Assembly: GCA_023213315.1 (NCBI GenBank)
Contig: JAKCPI010002524.1
Location: forward strand, 43,816 to 107,815
Origin: Euborellia annulipes
Taxonomy: Eukaryota > Arthropoda > Insecta > Dermaptera > Anisolabididae
DNA length: 64,000 nt
Direction: 5' to 3'
The translations under genes were made by a program, and so were the position numbers. Of this stretch, positions 51,871 to 63,361 are shown in pieces (position 1 is the stretch's first letter; each line of letters begins with the position of its first letter). Under the pieces are notes generated by a model that worked only from the letters and a program-made list of their open reading frames with translations, ran no database searches and was not told the DNA's origin.

Positions 51871-53159
51871 GCCGGTATATGATATTTTTGTTGTTTTATT
51901 AAGTTAAAGATTTCGTCTTTTAATTCATAAAAAATCGTTTAATGAGATTTATCGATAGGAATAAAAAAAAAAAAAATCTCCCCATCAGAGAGTATTTTTT
52001 TATACGACAAGAAAAGTAGCAGCCAGTCAGAGGGGGTTGACTTTTAGGTGGGGGAGGGGGCGGGGGGGGGGGCAATTTGCTTCGCTCGAGTCGAGTTGAT
52101 CAAATTAGCTTTTAGTAGGCAAACGCAAGCAGAGAGAAGCAAGAATCCCACCACCACCCCTTTGTTTTAAGCTCGTTACAATACAAGCCTTTATTACATG
52201 GCTTTCTGAATAAGTAGAGACGGAGCCTTGCTTGCTTGCTTGCTGCCAACTTGACAACATATACAAAAAAAAAAAAATTGCCATGCTTCATTACAATTTT
52301 GTCTCTCCATCAGAGTAGAAAAAAATTCAATTTTTTTTTTTTTTCAACATCTAAAATTAGACTAATTGTTTCTTTCTTTTGATTGGTTGGCGTTGATAAT
52401 AAAAATGAAAATTAGATTAGTGGAGAGGGAGGAAAAAAAAAGAAAGAGGAAGGGGGTAATTTCAGAAATAAAAAAAAAATTCTACACTATAAGGGTGTTA
52501 AAAATTTATTAAAATACCGTAATTAACGTGATATTTAATCAATAACGTCATTTTTTTTTTTAATTAAAAAACATTATTTAAATTTTTTTTTTTAATAAAG
52601 ACCGGTAATTAATTTGATTCATTAAATAAATTTCTCATTTGACTTTGAAGTATCATTTTTATTCTTAATAATGTAATTAAATTATTATTATTAGTATTAT
52701 TATTATAAAAAATAATTAATGTTAAATTTAATTTGTTCAAGCGATAATCTATTATTATCAGTGAAATTATCGTTTAGGACGGGAAGCAAAGTAATGGCTA
52801 AGCAAGAGGAGATGTATTAAAATAATTCAAGTTAGTAAATTAATACTATTTCATACTCATGTTATTAAATCATCTGCCTGATTTTTAGTCTATTTATTTT
52901 TTGAATAATTAAATAATATCCTGGTTCATGTAAATAAAAATAATTTAAAAGAAAAAGCGATTCTAAATGTCTTCAGATGCCGAAAATAATAAAATAAAAA
53001 GAAATATATAGGTCTATATAAATATAGAATTTAATTATTTTAAGAATAATTAATCAATTGTTATTCATTGTTGAAAATAAAATTTATTAATTATTCTTTG
53101 CTTTCAACGTAATAAATATAAAATATGAAATACAAAATATGAAGCTTCTAGGTTATGTT
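51871..53159. other. AT-rich spacer with SINE-C scraps
   Basis: CCACCACC and GCTTGCTTGCTT runs; GGGGG runs near 52045-52070. TTTAGGACGGGAAGC at 52769 and TCTAAATGTCTTCAGATGCC at 52963 are SINE-C-like. No gene. Confidence 0.45.
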
Positions 53160-53440
53160 TATGCCCTCGGGGGGGGGGGGAGGGGGTGGGGGTGCTCCCC
53201 TCTTCCACCCGCGGCGGGGGTGGGCCCCCCCCGCCCGGTGAGGTTTTTTTTTACCCCCATATTCAATAAAATGTGTATGAAAAAGGCCCGGAACCCATAT
53301 TTGTTTATTTTTTATTAACGATAAATTTTAAAATGTCTTGTGTGGTGTGAGATGGGGAGAAGAGTGTGTGGGTGTGTGTGTGGGTGTGGGTGTGAGAGAG
53401 GGAAAAGTGTTTGTTTAAAAAAAAAAAAAAAAAAAAAAGG
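53160..53440 (+). repeat. Decayed SINE-A
   Basis: GCCCTCGGGGGGGGG start, GTGTGTGGGTGTGTGTGTGG region and a poly-A tail of about 22 A remain; boxes A and B are unrecognisable. Confidence 0.4.
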
Positions 53441-54422
53441 TTATGTTTATAATTGAAGAAGCTCTACAAGAAAGTTTCTATTTTAGGTGAAGTTTAAAAA
53501 TAGTTAAAAAAACAATTTTGAAAAATGAGAATTTTTGTATCAACTAAAAATAATATAAAATTTAAAAAATATGCTTTGAGTCTGACTAGATAGTATAACG
53601 ACAGCTAAAAGGAAGAAATAATTGATATAGACCTACTTATTTAAAAATAATTTATCAGAAATCTAATAGTATTAAATAATAAATATTATTGTTGGTCGAT
53701 AATTGTTGTTATTCATTGTTTGAAAAAAAAATTTATTAATTATTCTTTGCTTTCAACATAATTAAATAATAATCTTGAAAAATATCATTATCTAAATTAG
53801 CAAAGATAAGTCCAACGAGATATAATTAATTTTTACTTCTAAATATGTGTTTTTGTTGATAAATATATATATATCAACAAAAACATACATAGGTCTTTAA
53901 TTCGGTTGATTTTTTGAATTGATTTAATTATTGCGTGTTATTTATTCTTTGTTTATTGTTTATACAAATAATTAGCCATCTATTTAATTTGTATATTTAA
54001 ATTTTTTCTAGGGGAATTAGCGTCTTGTGTGAGTTGATGTTGGTATTAGTGTGTGTCTGCAGCAAGCAAGCAACCAGTCCCTGCGGTATTGACTAGCCGC
54101 CTCCTCTCTCTCTCTCTCTCTCTTGGGTGCAACAGAGACATCCTCTATATCTCTCTCTCTCTTTCTCTCTCCCTGATGCCCTTCAGGGAAGTCGTCGTCG
54201 TCAGCCCTTAAGAAAGCATAGGGAGAGAAAGAGAAGAGAGAGAGAGAGAGTCTCAAGCAGTCGATATTCGTTCCCTAGAGGGTAAGGGCTGGGCGCTAGC
54301 GCTCGCGCCCCTTGGGGCCAACTCAGCACCACCAACCACCCCTACCTCCACCACCTCTACTACTAGCTATATATATATATACCGTACACTTCTCCTTCTT
54401 TCTACAAAAAAAAAGAACAGTT
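53441..54422. other. Spacer with TA and GA/CT runs
   Basis: TATATATA palindrome at 53866-53876; CT runs at 54107-54124 and 54151-54170; GA run at 54234-54251. The 79-codon frame here is a repeat artefact. Confidence 0.6.
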
Positions 54423-55297
54423 GCCAACTTAAGATCATATAAAAAACTAACTAACAATTGCATTAGCTAATTTTCACAAGTTTTTTTTTTTAACTATTTT
54501 ATTTTATTTATATCAAAAAAAAAACTTCATTTTTGAAAAAAAAAAATAAATAAAAGAGAAATTAAAAATCCTACAAATATTATTTTAGAATTAGGCGTTA
54601 CACGATCATTAATAATGTTTTGATAATGACATGAAAGATGATCGTGTAAAGGCGGTTTAACACGTAACTGTAAACTTGACAAGCATGCATGTGCAATCTT
54701 TTTGAACCAGCATGCACAAATTCCCTTCGGCACCATAGGGCACAAGCTTATGCCGAAAAATAACCTAAAAATGTCAAATTTGGAAGGTTATTTACACGAA
54801 GATAACAAGAAATATTCATTTGCTTTAAACAGACACGTAATATGATATTGTAATTGTAATATACTATATTAAATAAATATCAAATGGGAAGACGTCTATA
54901 AAATGGCGGTAGAAGTTCTTGTTTGAGCAAATATGCTTGTTCATGATTAAAATTCAATCGAGCATCAAGCGGCTTGCACAATTAAAATGCTTGCGCAAAC
55001 ATCTCCTACAGACGGGAGAGTTTGCTTGTACAAAAAGATTGCACATGCATGCTTGTCAAGTTTGCAGTTACGTGTGAAGGCGCTCACGTGCATAAAGCAT
55101 TAAAGAATTTCTTTAAATTTAAAATAATATTTGTTAAATTTTTAATTTCTCTTTATTTTTTTCAAAAATTTGTTCATCTTTTGGGGTTTTTTTGGAAATA
55201 AAAAAAAAAAAAAAAAAAAATGGTTAAAAAAAAGCTTGTGAAAATTAGCTAATGCAATGCAATTATTAGTTAGTTTTTTATATGATCTTAAATTGGC
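54423..55297. mobile_element. Outer foldback element containing another foldback
   Basis: Arms GCCAACTTAAGATCATATAA, CATTAGCTAATTTTCACAAG and their inverses at 55228-55297. Inside, 54648-55083 is a copy of the AAGCATGC foldback. Inner arms of the outer element also pair (GAGAAATTAAAAATCCTAC and AAATTTTTAATTTCTC). Confidence 0.75.
54648..55083. mobile_element. Foldback MITE with AAGCATGC repeats, copy 2
   Basis: Inverse orientation relative to 48534-48937; ends AAAGGCGGTTTAACACGTAA and TTACGTGTGAAGGCGC. Same internal landmarks (ATTAAAATGCTTGCGC, GACGTCTATAAAATGGCGG). Confidence 0.75.
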
Positions 55298-58200
55298 TTA
55301 AAATTTTATAATTTCCTCGTTGCTTAGAAAATTTCTCTGGCATTAGATGAAAGTTCAAGCTCTAAATTCACCATTTTTTTTTTTAACAAATTATTAATGT
55401 TATTTTATTAATGGCGGCTCGTGGTTTGTAGATAATTAAATAATATTTTAAAAAAGTTAATTTAAAAATTAAATTTCTTTTTTTTTTGCGTTAAATAAAT
55501 ATTATTTAAAAAAAAAGAAAGAAAAAGAAAGAAAATGGAGTGTAAAAGTATTTTGCAAGCTTTATATAGGGATAAAATAAAAAGAAGAAAAAGTGGTTTA
55601 AATAAAAACACGTTTTATAAAATATTCTTCAAGTATGGTTACTTAAAAAAAAAAAATAATATTATCTTAATTAAAGAGAAAAAAAGAGAGAGGAAGTTGC
55701 TTTTTTTTATTTTATTACAAAAGTAAATATTAATCAATTTTAGTGATGGGAATATTCACACTTTGGTGAAAGTTTGTTTACACTCATATTATTAACACTT
55801 TCAAAATTTATTACTATTCAAAATTTCTATTTGGTTTATAATCAATTCAAAATTAATTCCAATTTTTCCGCGTCTTGGTTCTTTTAAAAAAACGAAATAA
55901 GAATAATTAAATTGCTTGTCGCTAGAATGCGTTAATATCTCTAATTAGGTATTGGGTACCTATATTAAATAATTTTATTTAATTAATAAATACAAAATTA
56001 TATTGATGAACAATATTTAAATAAATTCTTTTATTATTTTTCAATTCATTTGGTCCAATAAAATGAATTTATTAATCTCTCTATCATTTAAATTTAAGAA
56101 TATTTTGATCCATAAGTGATGACGTCACATTGGCGTTCTGGCTGGCTTGCTAGCGAAGAAGACGGGGAGCTTATCATTCATTCAATTCATGGCCACGCAC
56201 ACCTCGAGGATCTCTCTGTTTTGCTGCAACGAGCTCTTGGCTTTTACATGGCGGATTGATTTTGAAAATCATCATAAACCACACCACAACTCGTCTTCTT
56301 ATAGGACAATTTAACCGAATAAGAAGAAGTATACTATTTAACTTGTGCACAAGAAAGAATTTGGCATTCATTTTCCTTCACACGGACTCCAATCGCCATC
56401 AAGGACTTGGGCCAACGCCATAGAACAACTTTCGCTACACGCAAGTTATGTTATAAATTATTAATTCAATTGAGATCTCATAATTTGGAACAATCTTAAA
56501 ACTTTCAAATAAACATTTCAACTTTAATCTAGTCATAATCTTGAGCTCAGAATATTAATATTCATATAAATAAGTCTATTCTAGTCATTTGAATTTCTTA
56601 TCAGTTAACGAATAAAAATTAATTTTCACTCATAATATATTAAATAATTAAATCTAAATTTAATCCAAATTTAATATTAATAATAATTAATTCTCATAAT
56701 CACAATAAATCAATTTTTTGAATTTAATTTTTTTTCGATAATCAATTTTTATAATCAAATTAAATTGAACCAACCCAATTGGAATTCCAAGAAATTAACT
56801 TTACTGATAAAAAATATAAAAACGCAAACACCTGGCCACCATTAATAATTGTAAAAATAGGAAAGACGACAGATAAAAAATAATTCTAGGAAATGAATAA
56901 AACGTAATTGCATAAAGATATAATTGATTAATTTTATTTAAATTTTTTTTATTATACATAAAAGAAATAGAAAAATAATTTTTCTGGATCCAAAATTATT
57001 TAAATACAAAATTTCGAATTTCCAAAATTTCTTTTTTTAATTCAGAGCCGAAAATCCAGGAACAATCTGGAATAAAGAAATAAAGAAAATTAAATCATTG
57101 AATAAATTTTTTTATAAATTATTATTTTTGAAGCTAGCTAACTTTAGTCAAATTGCCTTTTTTTGAATTAACTATTTTATTGAAATTGAAACTAAATAAA
57201 CCCAAATAAATAATTAAACAATTCACTTTGATAATCACTCATTTAAATAAAACTGGTGTACAGATAGCTGCCGTCAGCCCATGATACATATTTTGCACAA
57301 GGATCACTGAAACCAAAGAGTTATCAAATCCAAATAATAAGCATCTATGGTATCGAAGACCGCATTTAGCTTCTTACAACCAACTCTCTCAATCCCTTAT
57401 TATATTGCCTCTGTGGCCACATAAACAAAACTCAATTTTCAAATATAAAATAAATTCACTTTAGGCTGAAACGACAAAGTTTGTCGAATCCAAGAATAAT
57501 AATAAATAGATATTTGGTCAGATTTACTAATAATCATTTCTAATCAATCATCTGAATCACTAATAACAAAAGAAGAGTTTAATGATTTTAATTCTCTTTA
57601 TAAAAAAAAAAATCATTTTTTAATAATAATAAATTTTTTTTATAAAACTTTTCTTTATGTGATAAAAGTTTGAATATATATATATATATATCTTTGTGAA
57701 CAGCTGATTTATCAACTAGATGCCAATTTTCTCATCCATAATAAAAAAAAAAATCTTTCTGTGATATTTTTTTTATCTGTCTTCTCGCCAATAACTGACA
57801 AATTAGAATATTAATTATTTTTAGCAGACAAACAATTCCACTTTGTCAAGGCAAGAGGAGACTTTATCAAAAGTCGTCAAGAGGAGCTGAACCTATTCAG
57901 CATTTTTGTAATTCTTAAATTCGTTCTTTTTAAATTAAACCATATTACTATAAATTTATTTATTGACTATTTATTTCAAAATTTCTCATTCAATTTCGAA
58001 ATTTCAGATAATTTTCTTTTAGCATTTATAACCATAAAAATTTGGGGACTTGAAATTTCTCGACAATCGTTTTTCGGCAATCGGACCAAACAAATAAAGA
58101 AATCTTTCAGCGCCCTTCGATTTTAAGAGGAATTTGGAAGGGTAAAGCGAAGCAATCCTGAGTCTGGAGGTGAGTTCGTCCATCCCCACCCTTTCCCGAA

Positions 58201-58359
58201 CTTACTCCCAGCGTGAATCGATCTTAGGGAACTTCCCCAACCCTAGGTGAGTTTCATTATATGGTGGAGGAGCTGGGATAGATTGGATTAACAAAAACGA
58301 CTGTTAATCGAGTTTTTTCCCACTCTCTACTCACAAATTTAACATAAAATTTTTTTTTA
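55298..58359. other. AT-rich region upstream of the gag-like ORF
   Basis: No clear gene. From about 56117 (TGATGACGTCACATTGGCGT) the composition becomes less repetitive and may include the LTR and leader of the plus-strand element. TTTGGGGACTTGAAATTTC at 58042 starts like a primer-binding site, but I cannot confirm it. Two GGTGAGT splice-donor-like sites lie near 58169 and 58246. Confidence 0.4.
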
Positions 58360-59442
58360 ATGGGTCATAGATTGAGGTCAAGGCAGGTTCCCCTCAATTT
58401 GGATCCTCAGGCTCAATCAACCATGGCTGAGCCTGTGGACCAAACACCCCCAACACCAGGACATTATCCCACGAGCGATGATGGGGATGAGGTGTGTACG
58501 GATGAGGGTGCCGTAGGGTATACTCTCCATCCGGATACACTTCCTTCTCATCATCCTCCGGTGATAAGGGATGAGTCTCCTTCCCCTCCTCCTCCCATAA
58601 TGGCGCCCATGCCAATTAGTTTCGATCTGCAAGCTATGTTGGCCGCCATTTCCGAAAAATTAGATACACAAACCCAGAAATTAGATACACAAACCCAGAA
58701 ATTAGATACACAAACCCAGAAATTAGATACACAAACTCAAAAATTAAATCAACAGATCCTAAAGTCAGATGAACGGCACCAACATATGACCAAAGAATTA
58801 GGTCAACAAACTAAAATTTTAGAAAGTCAAATACAAAATCTTGATAAAAAATTATATAAAAAATTAGACGAAATCAAAACTGATTTTTACCATGAGATCC
58901 AAAGTCTAAACCTGCGAATTGATTCGTCTAACAAACGAATTGATACCGTAGTTGAAACGTACAGTGATCAATTAGAAAAATATAATAGGGAATTCGATGA
59001 GCGAATGAGAGTCCAGGAAGGTTCCATTGTTACCATACAGGGTGAGGTAAATTCTCATAATAGGGAAATTAAATCTATTAGGGATAATCAGAGTAAATTG
59101 GCACATACTGTTAACATCAATTTAGAACATCATAAAACTGGTCAAAGTCAACTAGAAAGTCTTATTGGAAATAAATACGATTCTCTCAAAAACACTATAG
59201 AAAATCAGAATAAAAAGTTAAAATTTTTAGAGGAGGGTAATCCGGAAATAGGTTCTAAAGAACTATTTGGATCAATCGGATTTTCTCCAAACAAAAATTC
59301 AAGAAGATTTTTTTGGTTTTTGGGCGTAACGGGCTTAAGCCAGGTTAACGTCCAAGTGGGAAAATCAAAATGCGACATAGACACATATATTTTAAAAATG
59401 GAAATTTATTATAGGTATTTATATAAAAATAATGATAAGTGA
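58360..59442 (+). CDS. gag-like coiled-coil protein of an LTR retrotransposon (partial)
   Basis: A 360-codon frame. Residues 1-90 are acidic and proline-rich, including PSPPPPIMAP. Residues 101-128 are four exact copies of LDTQTQK, a heptad, followed by long coiled coil to about residue 290 (TKELGQQTKILESQIQNLDK and similar). The N-terminus MGHRLRSRQVP is typical of gag in some Ty3 families. The capsid and zinc-knuckle regions are missing: after about residue 300 (SKELFGSIGFSPN) the sequence looks non-coding. Role by analogy: assembly of retrotransposon particles. The first ATG is used because no better start exists. Function is inferred from shape and neighbours. Confidence 0.6.
   Translation: MGHRLRSRQVPLNLDPQAQSTMAEPVDQTPPTPGHYPTSDDGDEVCTDEGAVGYTLHPDTLPSHHPPVIRDESPSPPPPIMAPMPISFDLQAMLAAISEKLDTQTQKLDTQTQKLDTQTQKLDTQTQKLNQQILKSDERHQHMTKELGQQTKILESQIQNLDKKLYKKLDEIKTDFYHEIQSLNLRIDSSNKRIDTVVETYSDQLEKYNREFDERMRVQEGSIVTIQGEVNSHNREIKSIRDNQSKLAHTVNINLEHHKTGQSQLESLIGNKYDSLKNTIENQNKKLKFLEEGNPEIGSKELFGSIGFSPNKNSRRFFWFLGVTGLSQVNVQVGKSKCDIDTYILKMEIYYRYLYKNNDK
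58660..58743 (+). repeat. 21-bp tandem repeat encoding heptads
   Basis: Four copies of TTAGATACACAAACCCAGAA plus one base, nearly identical at the DNA level. Each adds exactly one heptad, keeping the coiled coil in register. Confidence 0.9.
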
Positions 59443-59845
59443 TTTTTAATTAGTTGGCGACAAATTTAGAATTTTTTTTTTCTTTTTCTTTCTTTGATAA
59501 TATAAAAAAAATTATTATAAGCTTAATATAAAAAAAAATATTTATTGATAGTGTGTTAACAATAGATAATTAAAAAAAGGTAAAAAAAAATTAGGTTAGA
59601 TCTCTGAAGTTCAATTACCTTAATTAAACGCGTTTAATTTTACAGTTAAAAAAAAATAATTGATTTGATAGAATGATATTACATAATTAAGAAAAAAAAG
59701 TATTTGAGTCCATTTATAATGTATAAATTCTCGAAATTGCAAATTTTATTTTATTTTAATTAACATCGTCTATATAATTATTTTTATAATGAATTAATTT
59801 TCTCTTTTTTTTTTTTTTTGATTAATTATTAATAGATAGCAGGGT
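59443..59845. other. AT-rich stretch
   Basis: Between the gag-like frame and the presumed LTR. No gene; probably contains the junction between two elements or rearranged halves. Confidence 0.4.
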
Positions 59846-60388
59846 TGGTTTCTCGAGGGGCGGGAGTATATCTCGTTGGACTGGTATGAGGTAGTCCACG
59901 CAGAACAATGTGGTATTTAACATATATGTGTGTATGCAGCGGGATGCTGTTTCGCACTCCGAGTAGCAATAATGGATTTATTATTGTTATTAGAGGGCCA
60001 ACGAAAAAATATATTCGGGCGCCTTCGAAATGTCGATATAAATATAGACGATACTAAAAACTGATCGAGATAATAAGGCAAAAATTAATCATAATTTATT
60101 TTTTTTTTTTCAATAAAAAAATGATTTTCATTTACTCACCGGTACGTCATCTAAAAGGCATATAACCCCAAACGGCAGTGATTGCGGTACGAGGTGAATT
60201 TCCGGTACGGGATCAATTTTCGGAAAAGAGAGAGATTATAAAAAAAATCTCTCTTTGTCTCTCGATATGAAAATGATAAAAATAATTTTTCTATTTCTAT
60301 GATGGGAGGGGGGACTAGCTTCCCGAACAGCCTTCAGGTGTCAGCACCTCACAGCTGAAAATCGGTGGCGCGAAATATTCACGGTACA
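59846..60388 (-). mobile_element. Probable 3' LTR of the minus-strand Ty3 element
   Basis: On the minus strand it begins TGTACCGTGAATATTTCGCG directly after a polypurine tract. The far end is uncertain; 59846 is chosen because the inverse reads ...GAAACCA, a CA end. The second LTR would lie beyond 64000, so it cannot be matched here. Confidence 0.5.
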
Positions 60389-60397
60389 CCTCCCCCC
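60389..60397 (-). promoter_or_regulatory. Polypurine tract
   Basis: GGGGGGAGG on the minus strand, between the pol stop and a TG-starting LTR. This is the usual place for the plus-strand primer of reverse transcription. Confidence 0.65.
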
Positions 60398-60421
60398 AGC
60401 GCCATAGTTCTTCGCCTAAAG

Positions 60422-63361
60422 CTATGACAAATAGTGCTTAAGCTTGGAAGAATGCCAACAACCTAACGACTTTCCATTCTGATCCTGCAAACGACAACTA
60501 CCATTGGGACTGACCGATACTATCTCATACGGGCCCTCGTATTTCGGGAATAATTTAGAAGCGACTCCTTCCCCTGCACTAGATTGATAGAAAGTCTTCT
60601 TAAGGACCTTATCGCCTGTTTTAAAAGGATTTGGTCTTCTCCTTAAGTTGTACCTGGTTTTCTGACTTTGACTGGCTTTCAGGACATTCTCTTCGACCAT
60701 ATGAAACAATTCTTTTAATTTTTTCATCCGTACAACCCATTTATTTCGCGATTCGGAAATTTCTTCCAAGTTTGAGTTCTCGCCAGCTTCAAACTTTGCT
60801 TTCAGAGAAGTCCCCAGCCTCAGTTCTCTCCCGAAATTCAAAAATGCTGGTGAAAACTTTGTCGACTCTTGCTTGACTGAGTTTAGTGCTAACTGAAGTT
60901 CCCCTAAATAATTGTCCCATTGCTTATGGTGACTTCCCACATAAGCAGTAATAAGTTGCTTGATGTTCCGATTAGAACGCTCAACTGGGTTAGCTTGTGA
61001 GTGGTAATACGGCGTCCTTGCTAACGCGATATTACAAGCTTTCGCCAGAGAATCAATCAGCTTGCTAGTGAAATTTGATCCGTTATCTGTAATAAGTGTC
61101 AATGGTGTTCCATATCTATTTAGAATAGTCGAACGAAATTTCTTAGCTATTACCTCCGACGTAGCTCTCCTAATGGGAACCAACTCGACCCAGCGAGTGA
61201 ACACATCCTGGAATACGAGAAGATATACATTTCCATCCGAGCTTCTCGGGTATGGCCCCATCAAATCCGTAGAGACGAACTGCCAAGGGGATTGGACATA
61301 TCTGTCATTCATTAGCCCTGTAGGTGGTGTGTTTGCCGATTTTACCCTTTGACAAACTTCACAAGTCCTCACGTATCGTAGGATGTCTTGATACATTGAA
61401 GGCCAGTAATAGCTCCTTGCAATCCTCCAATGCGTCTTAGCTACGCCTAAATGTCCAGCTTCTGGTACATCATGACATTCGTGGAGTATGCTATTTCTCA
61501 ATAATTTTGGTACGACTAACTTCCACCTTTCGTTCGTTTCTTCCAGTTCTCCCTTCACAGGATTAATCCTGTGGAAATATAGTTGACCATTTCTCACCTG
61601 CCAATCTGGGTGGTCACCTGGATTCTTCTTCACATGAGATAGCTTATGCTCATACCAGGGATCCTGGTTAGCTTGGTCCTGCGATTTTGAGGTGTCGAGA
61701 GAAGCCACAGTGTCGTTTTCGGGAATTCTGGATAGCGCGTCAGCAACCGAATTGTTAGACCCTTTACGATAGATTACTTCAAAGTCGTACTGTTGAAGTT
61801 GGAGGGACCACCTGGCTAGGCGTCCGGTGGGGTCTTTAAGGCTCAGCAACCATCGAAGACTAGCGTGGTCCGTAATCACTGTAAAGTGATAGCCCTCTAA
61901 ATAATGACGATGCAAATTAATTCCCCACAAGACGGCTAAACATTCTTTTTCGGTTACCGAATAGTTTTGTTCACTGCTATTAAGCGTTCGTGAGCTGTAA
62001 GCGATTACCCTCTCTTGTCCTTCTTGCACCTGGGTGAGGACTGCCCCCAGGCCAACATTACTAGCATCGGTATTTAGTATAAAAGGTAGTGAAAAATCTG
62101 GACGAGCCAGCACTGGCGGCGAAGTGAGCATCTCTTTCAACTTTGAAAAGGCTTCGACTTGAGGCTGCGCCCACTTCCATCTAACATTCTTTTTCAGCAA
62201 ATGTGTAAGAGGTGATGCCAGGGTGGAAAAGTCCTTAACGAATCTTCGATACCAACTTGCCATCCCCAGGAATCGCCTCAGAGTTCTTTGATTGTGAGGG
62301 GCAGGGAACTCCAATACCGATTCTACTCTCCCTGGATCGGCACACATGCCATTTTCGTTCACAAGGTAGCCCAGATATCTAACTTCTGAACATCCAAACT
62401 CGGATTTTTCCTCGTTTATCTTCAAACCAGCCGTTTTAAGTCTCCGAAATACCTCTCCCAACATCCGAAGGTGGGTGGGGAAATCGGGAGTGCATATCAA
62501 TAAATCATCAAGGTAAACCACCACATACGGTAATAATTCGGGTCCAAAGACCTGGTCAGCCAAACGTTGAAAAGTAGCGGGACTACCAGTGAGGCCAAAA
62601 GGCATTACGGTGAATCGATAGAGTCCCCTACCTGGCACGATGAACGAAGTAACGTCTTTGCTGTTCTCGTCCGCTAATGGGACCTGCAAGAATGCCTGCT
62701 TTAAATCTATTTTCGATAGATATTTAGCCTGGTGCAAACTATCCAAAAGCTGCGACATATTTGGCATGGGATAAGAGTCTTTTTTCGAGACTAAATTAAC
62801 TTTCCGATAATCTACACAAAATCTGTATTTGTCATCCCTTTTAACCATTACCACGGGAGAAGACCACTCGGCATGGCTCGGTTCTACCAAGCCATCTTCT
62901 AAGAACCTATCTAATTCTTTGTACATCGCTTCAAGAACTACTGGTGAGTATTTATAAGCCTTAATCTTGATAGGTCTAGCGTTACCAACTTCTATTTTGT
63001 GGGTGATTAGTGTTGTCCTTCCCCGGGAATTCCGTAATGAATCTAACCCACTCTTAACGGTTATATCTAACATTTTCCTCTCTTTAGATCCTAAAATTTG
63101 TATTCCGGAAATATTATTATTTACTTCGGAGTTTCTTAAAGGGTTTGGAGAGAAAGGATGTCTGATTAAAGGTGTGTCTTGAAACCACCAGGTTGAATCT
63201 GGGCCCATGTTTAATCCCATCCTAATTATACTATCCAAACCGAGGATAACTGGAACTGTTAGGGTGGGTAGAAGATACAGAGTCATAGTGAACTCTCTTC
63301 CACCCAATTTTACCATCACCACATATGCCCTATCAATGGTGCATGTCTCTCCATTAGCCAC
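60422..63361 (-). CDS. pol: Ty3-type pol polyprotein: protease end, RT, RNase H, integrase
   Basis: 979 codons without a stop. Residues 1-50: protease C-terminus (VILGLDSI). RT about 140-340: KIDLKQAF (D219), PFGLTGSPATFQ, and YLDD at 283-286. RNase H about 420-545: NTDAS (D432), TEKE (E471), TDHA (D498), ADALSR (D541). Integrase: H630/H637 and C667/C670 zinc site; catalytic D699, D759, E794 (35 residues apart, as in D,D35E). C-terminal GPY module at 943-945. All catalytic residues are present, so the copy is young or under selection. The frame opens with GTG; the real upstream protease is in another frame (63362-63530). Confidence 0.92.
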   Translation of the reverse strand: MANGETCTIDRAYVVMVKLGGREFTMTLYLLPTLTVPVILGLDSIIRMGLNMGPDSTWWFQDTPLIRHPFSPNPLRNSEVNNNISGIQILGSKERKMLDITVKSGLDSLRNSRGRTTLITHKIEVGNARPIKIKAYKYSPVVLEAMYKELDRFLEDGLVEPSHAEWSSPVVMVKRDDKYRFCVDYRKVNLVSKKDSYPMPNMSQLLDSLHQAKYLSKIDLKQAFLQVPLADENSKDVTSFIVPGRGLYRFTVMPFGLTGSPATFQRLADQVFGPELLPYVVVYLDDLLICTPDFPTHLRMLGEVFRRLKTAGLKINEEKSEFGCSEVRYLGYLVNENGMCADPGRVESVLEFPAPHNQRTLRRFLGMASWYRRFVKDFSTLASPLTHLLKKNVRWKWAQPQVEAFSKLKEMLTSPPVLARPDFSLPFILNTDASNVGLGAVLTQVQEGQERVIAYSSRTLNSSEQNYSVTEKECLAVLWGINLHRHYLEGYHFTVITDHASLRWLLSLKDPTGRLARWSLQLQQYDFEVIYRKGSNNSVADALSRIPENDTVASLDTSKSQDQANQDPWYEHKLSHVKKNPGDHPDWQVRNGQLYFHRINPVKGELEETNERWKLVVPKLLRNSILHECHDVPEAGHLGVAKTHWRIARSYYWPSMYQDILRYVRTCEVCQRVKSANTPPTGLMNDRYVQSPWQFVSTDLMGPYPRSSDGNVYLLVFQDVFTRWVELVPIRRATSEVIAKKFRSTILNRYGTPLTLITDNGSNFTSKLIDSLAKACNIALARTPYYHSQANPVERSNRNIKQLITAYVGSHHKQWDNYLGELQLALNSVKQESTKFSPAFLNFGRELRLGTSLKAKFEAGENSNLEEISESRNKWVVRMKKLKELFHMVEENVLKASQSQKTRYNLRRRPNPFKTGDKVLKKTFYQSSAGEGVASKLFPKYEGPYEIVSVSPNGSCRLQDQNGKSLGCWHSSKLKHYLS

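Noticed and set aside
54017..54256. 79-codon minus-strand ORF
   Set aside because: Built from GA/CT runs; no motif and no neighbours that support it.
55535..55726. 63-codon Lys-rich ORF
   Set aside because: Low-complexity A-rich sequence produces runs of Lys and Asn; not supported as a gene.
58394..58632. Minus-strand ORFs of 71-73 codons
   Set aside because: Shadows of the gag-like ORF on the plus strand.
60021..60040. Hammerhead-like CGAAATGTCG in the presumed LTR
   Set aside because: No matching CUGANGA or helix II.
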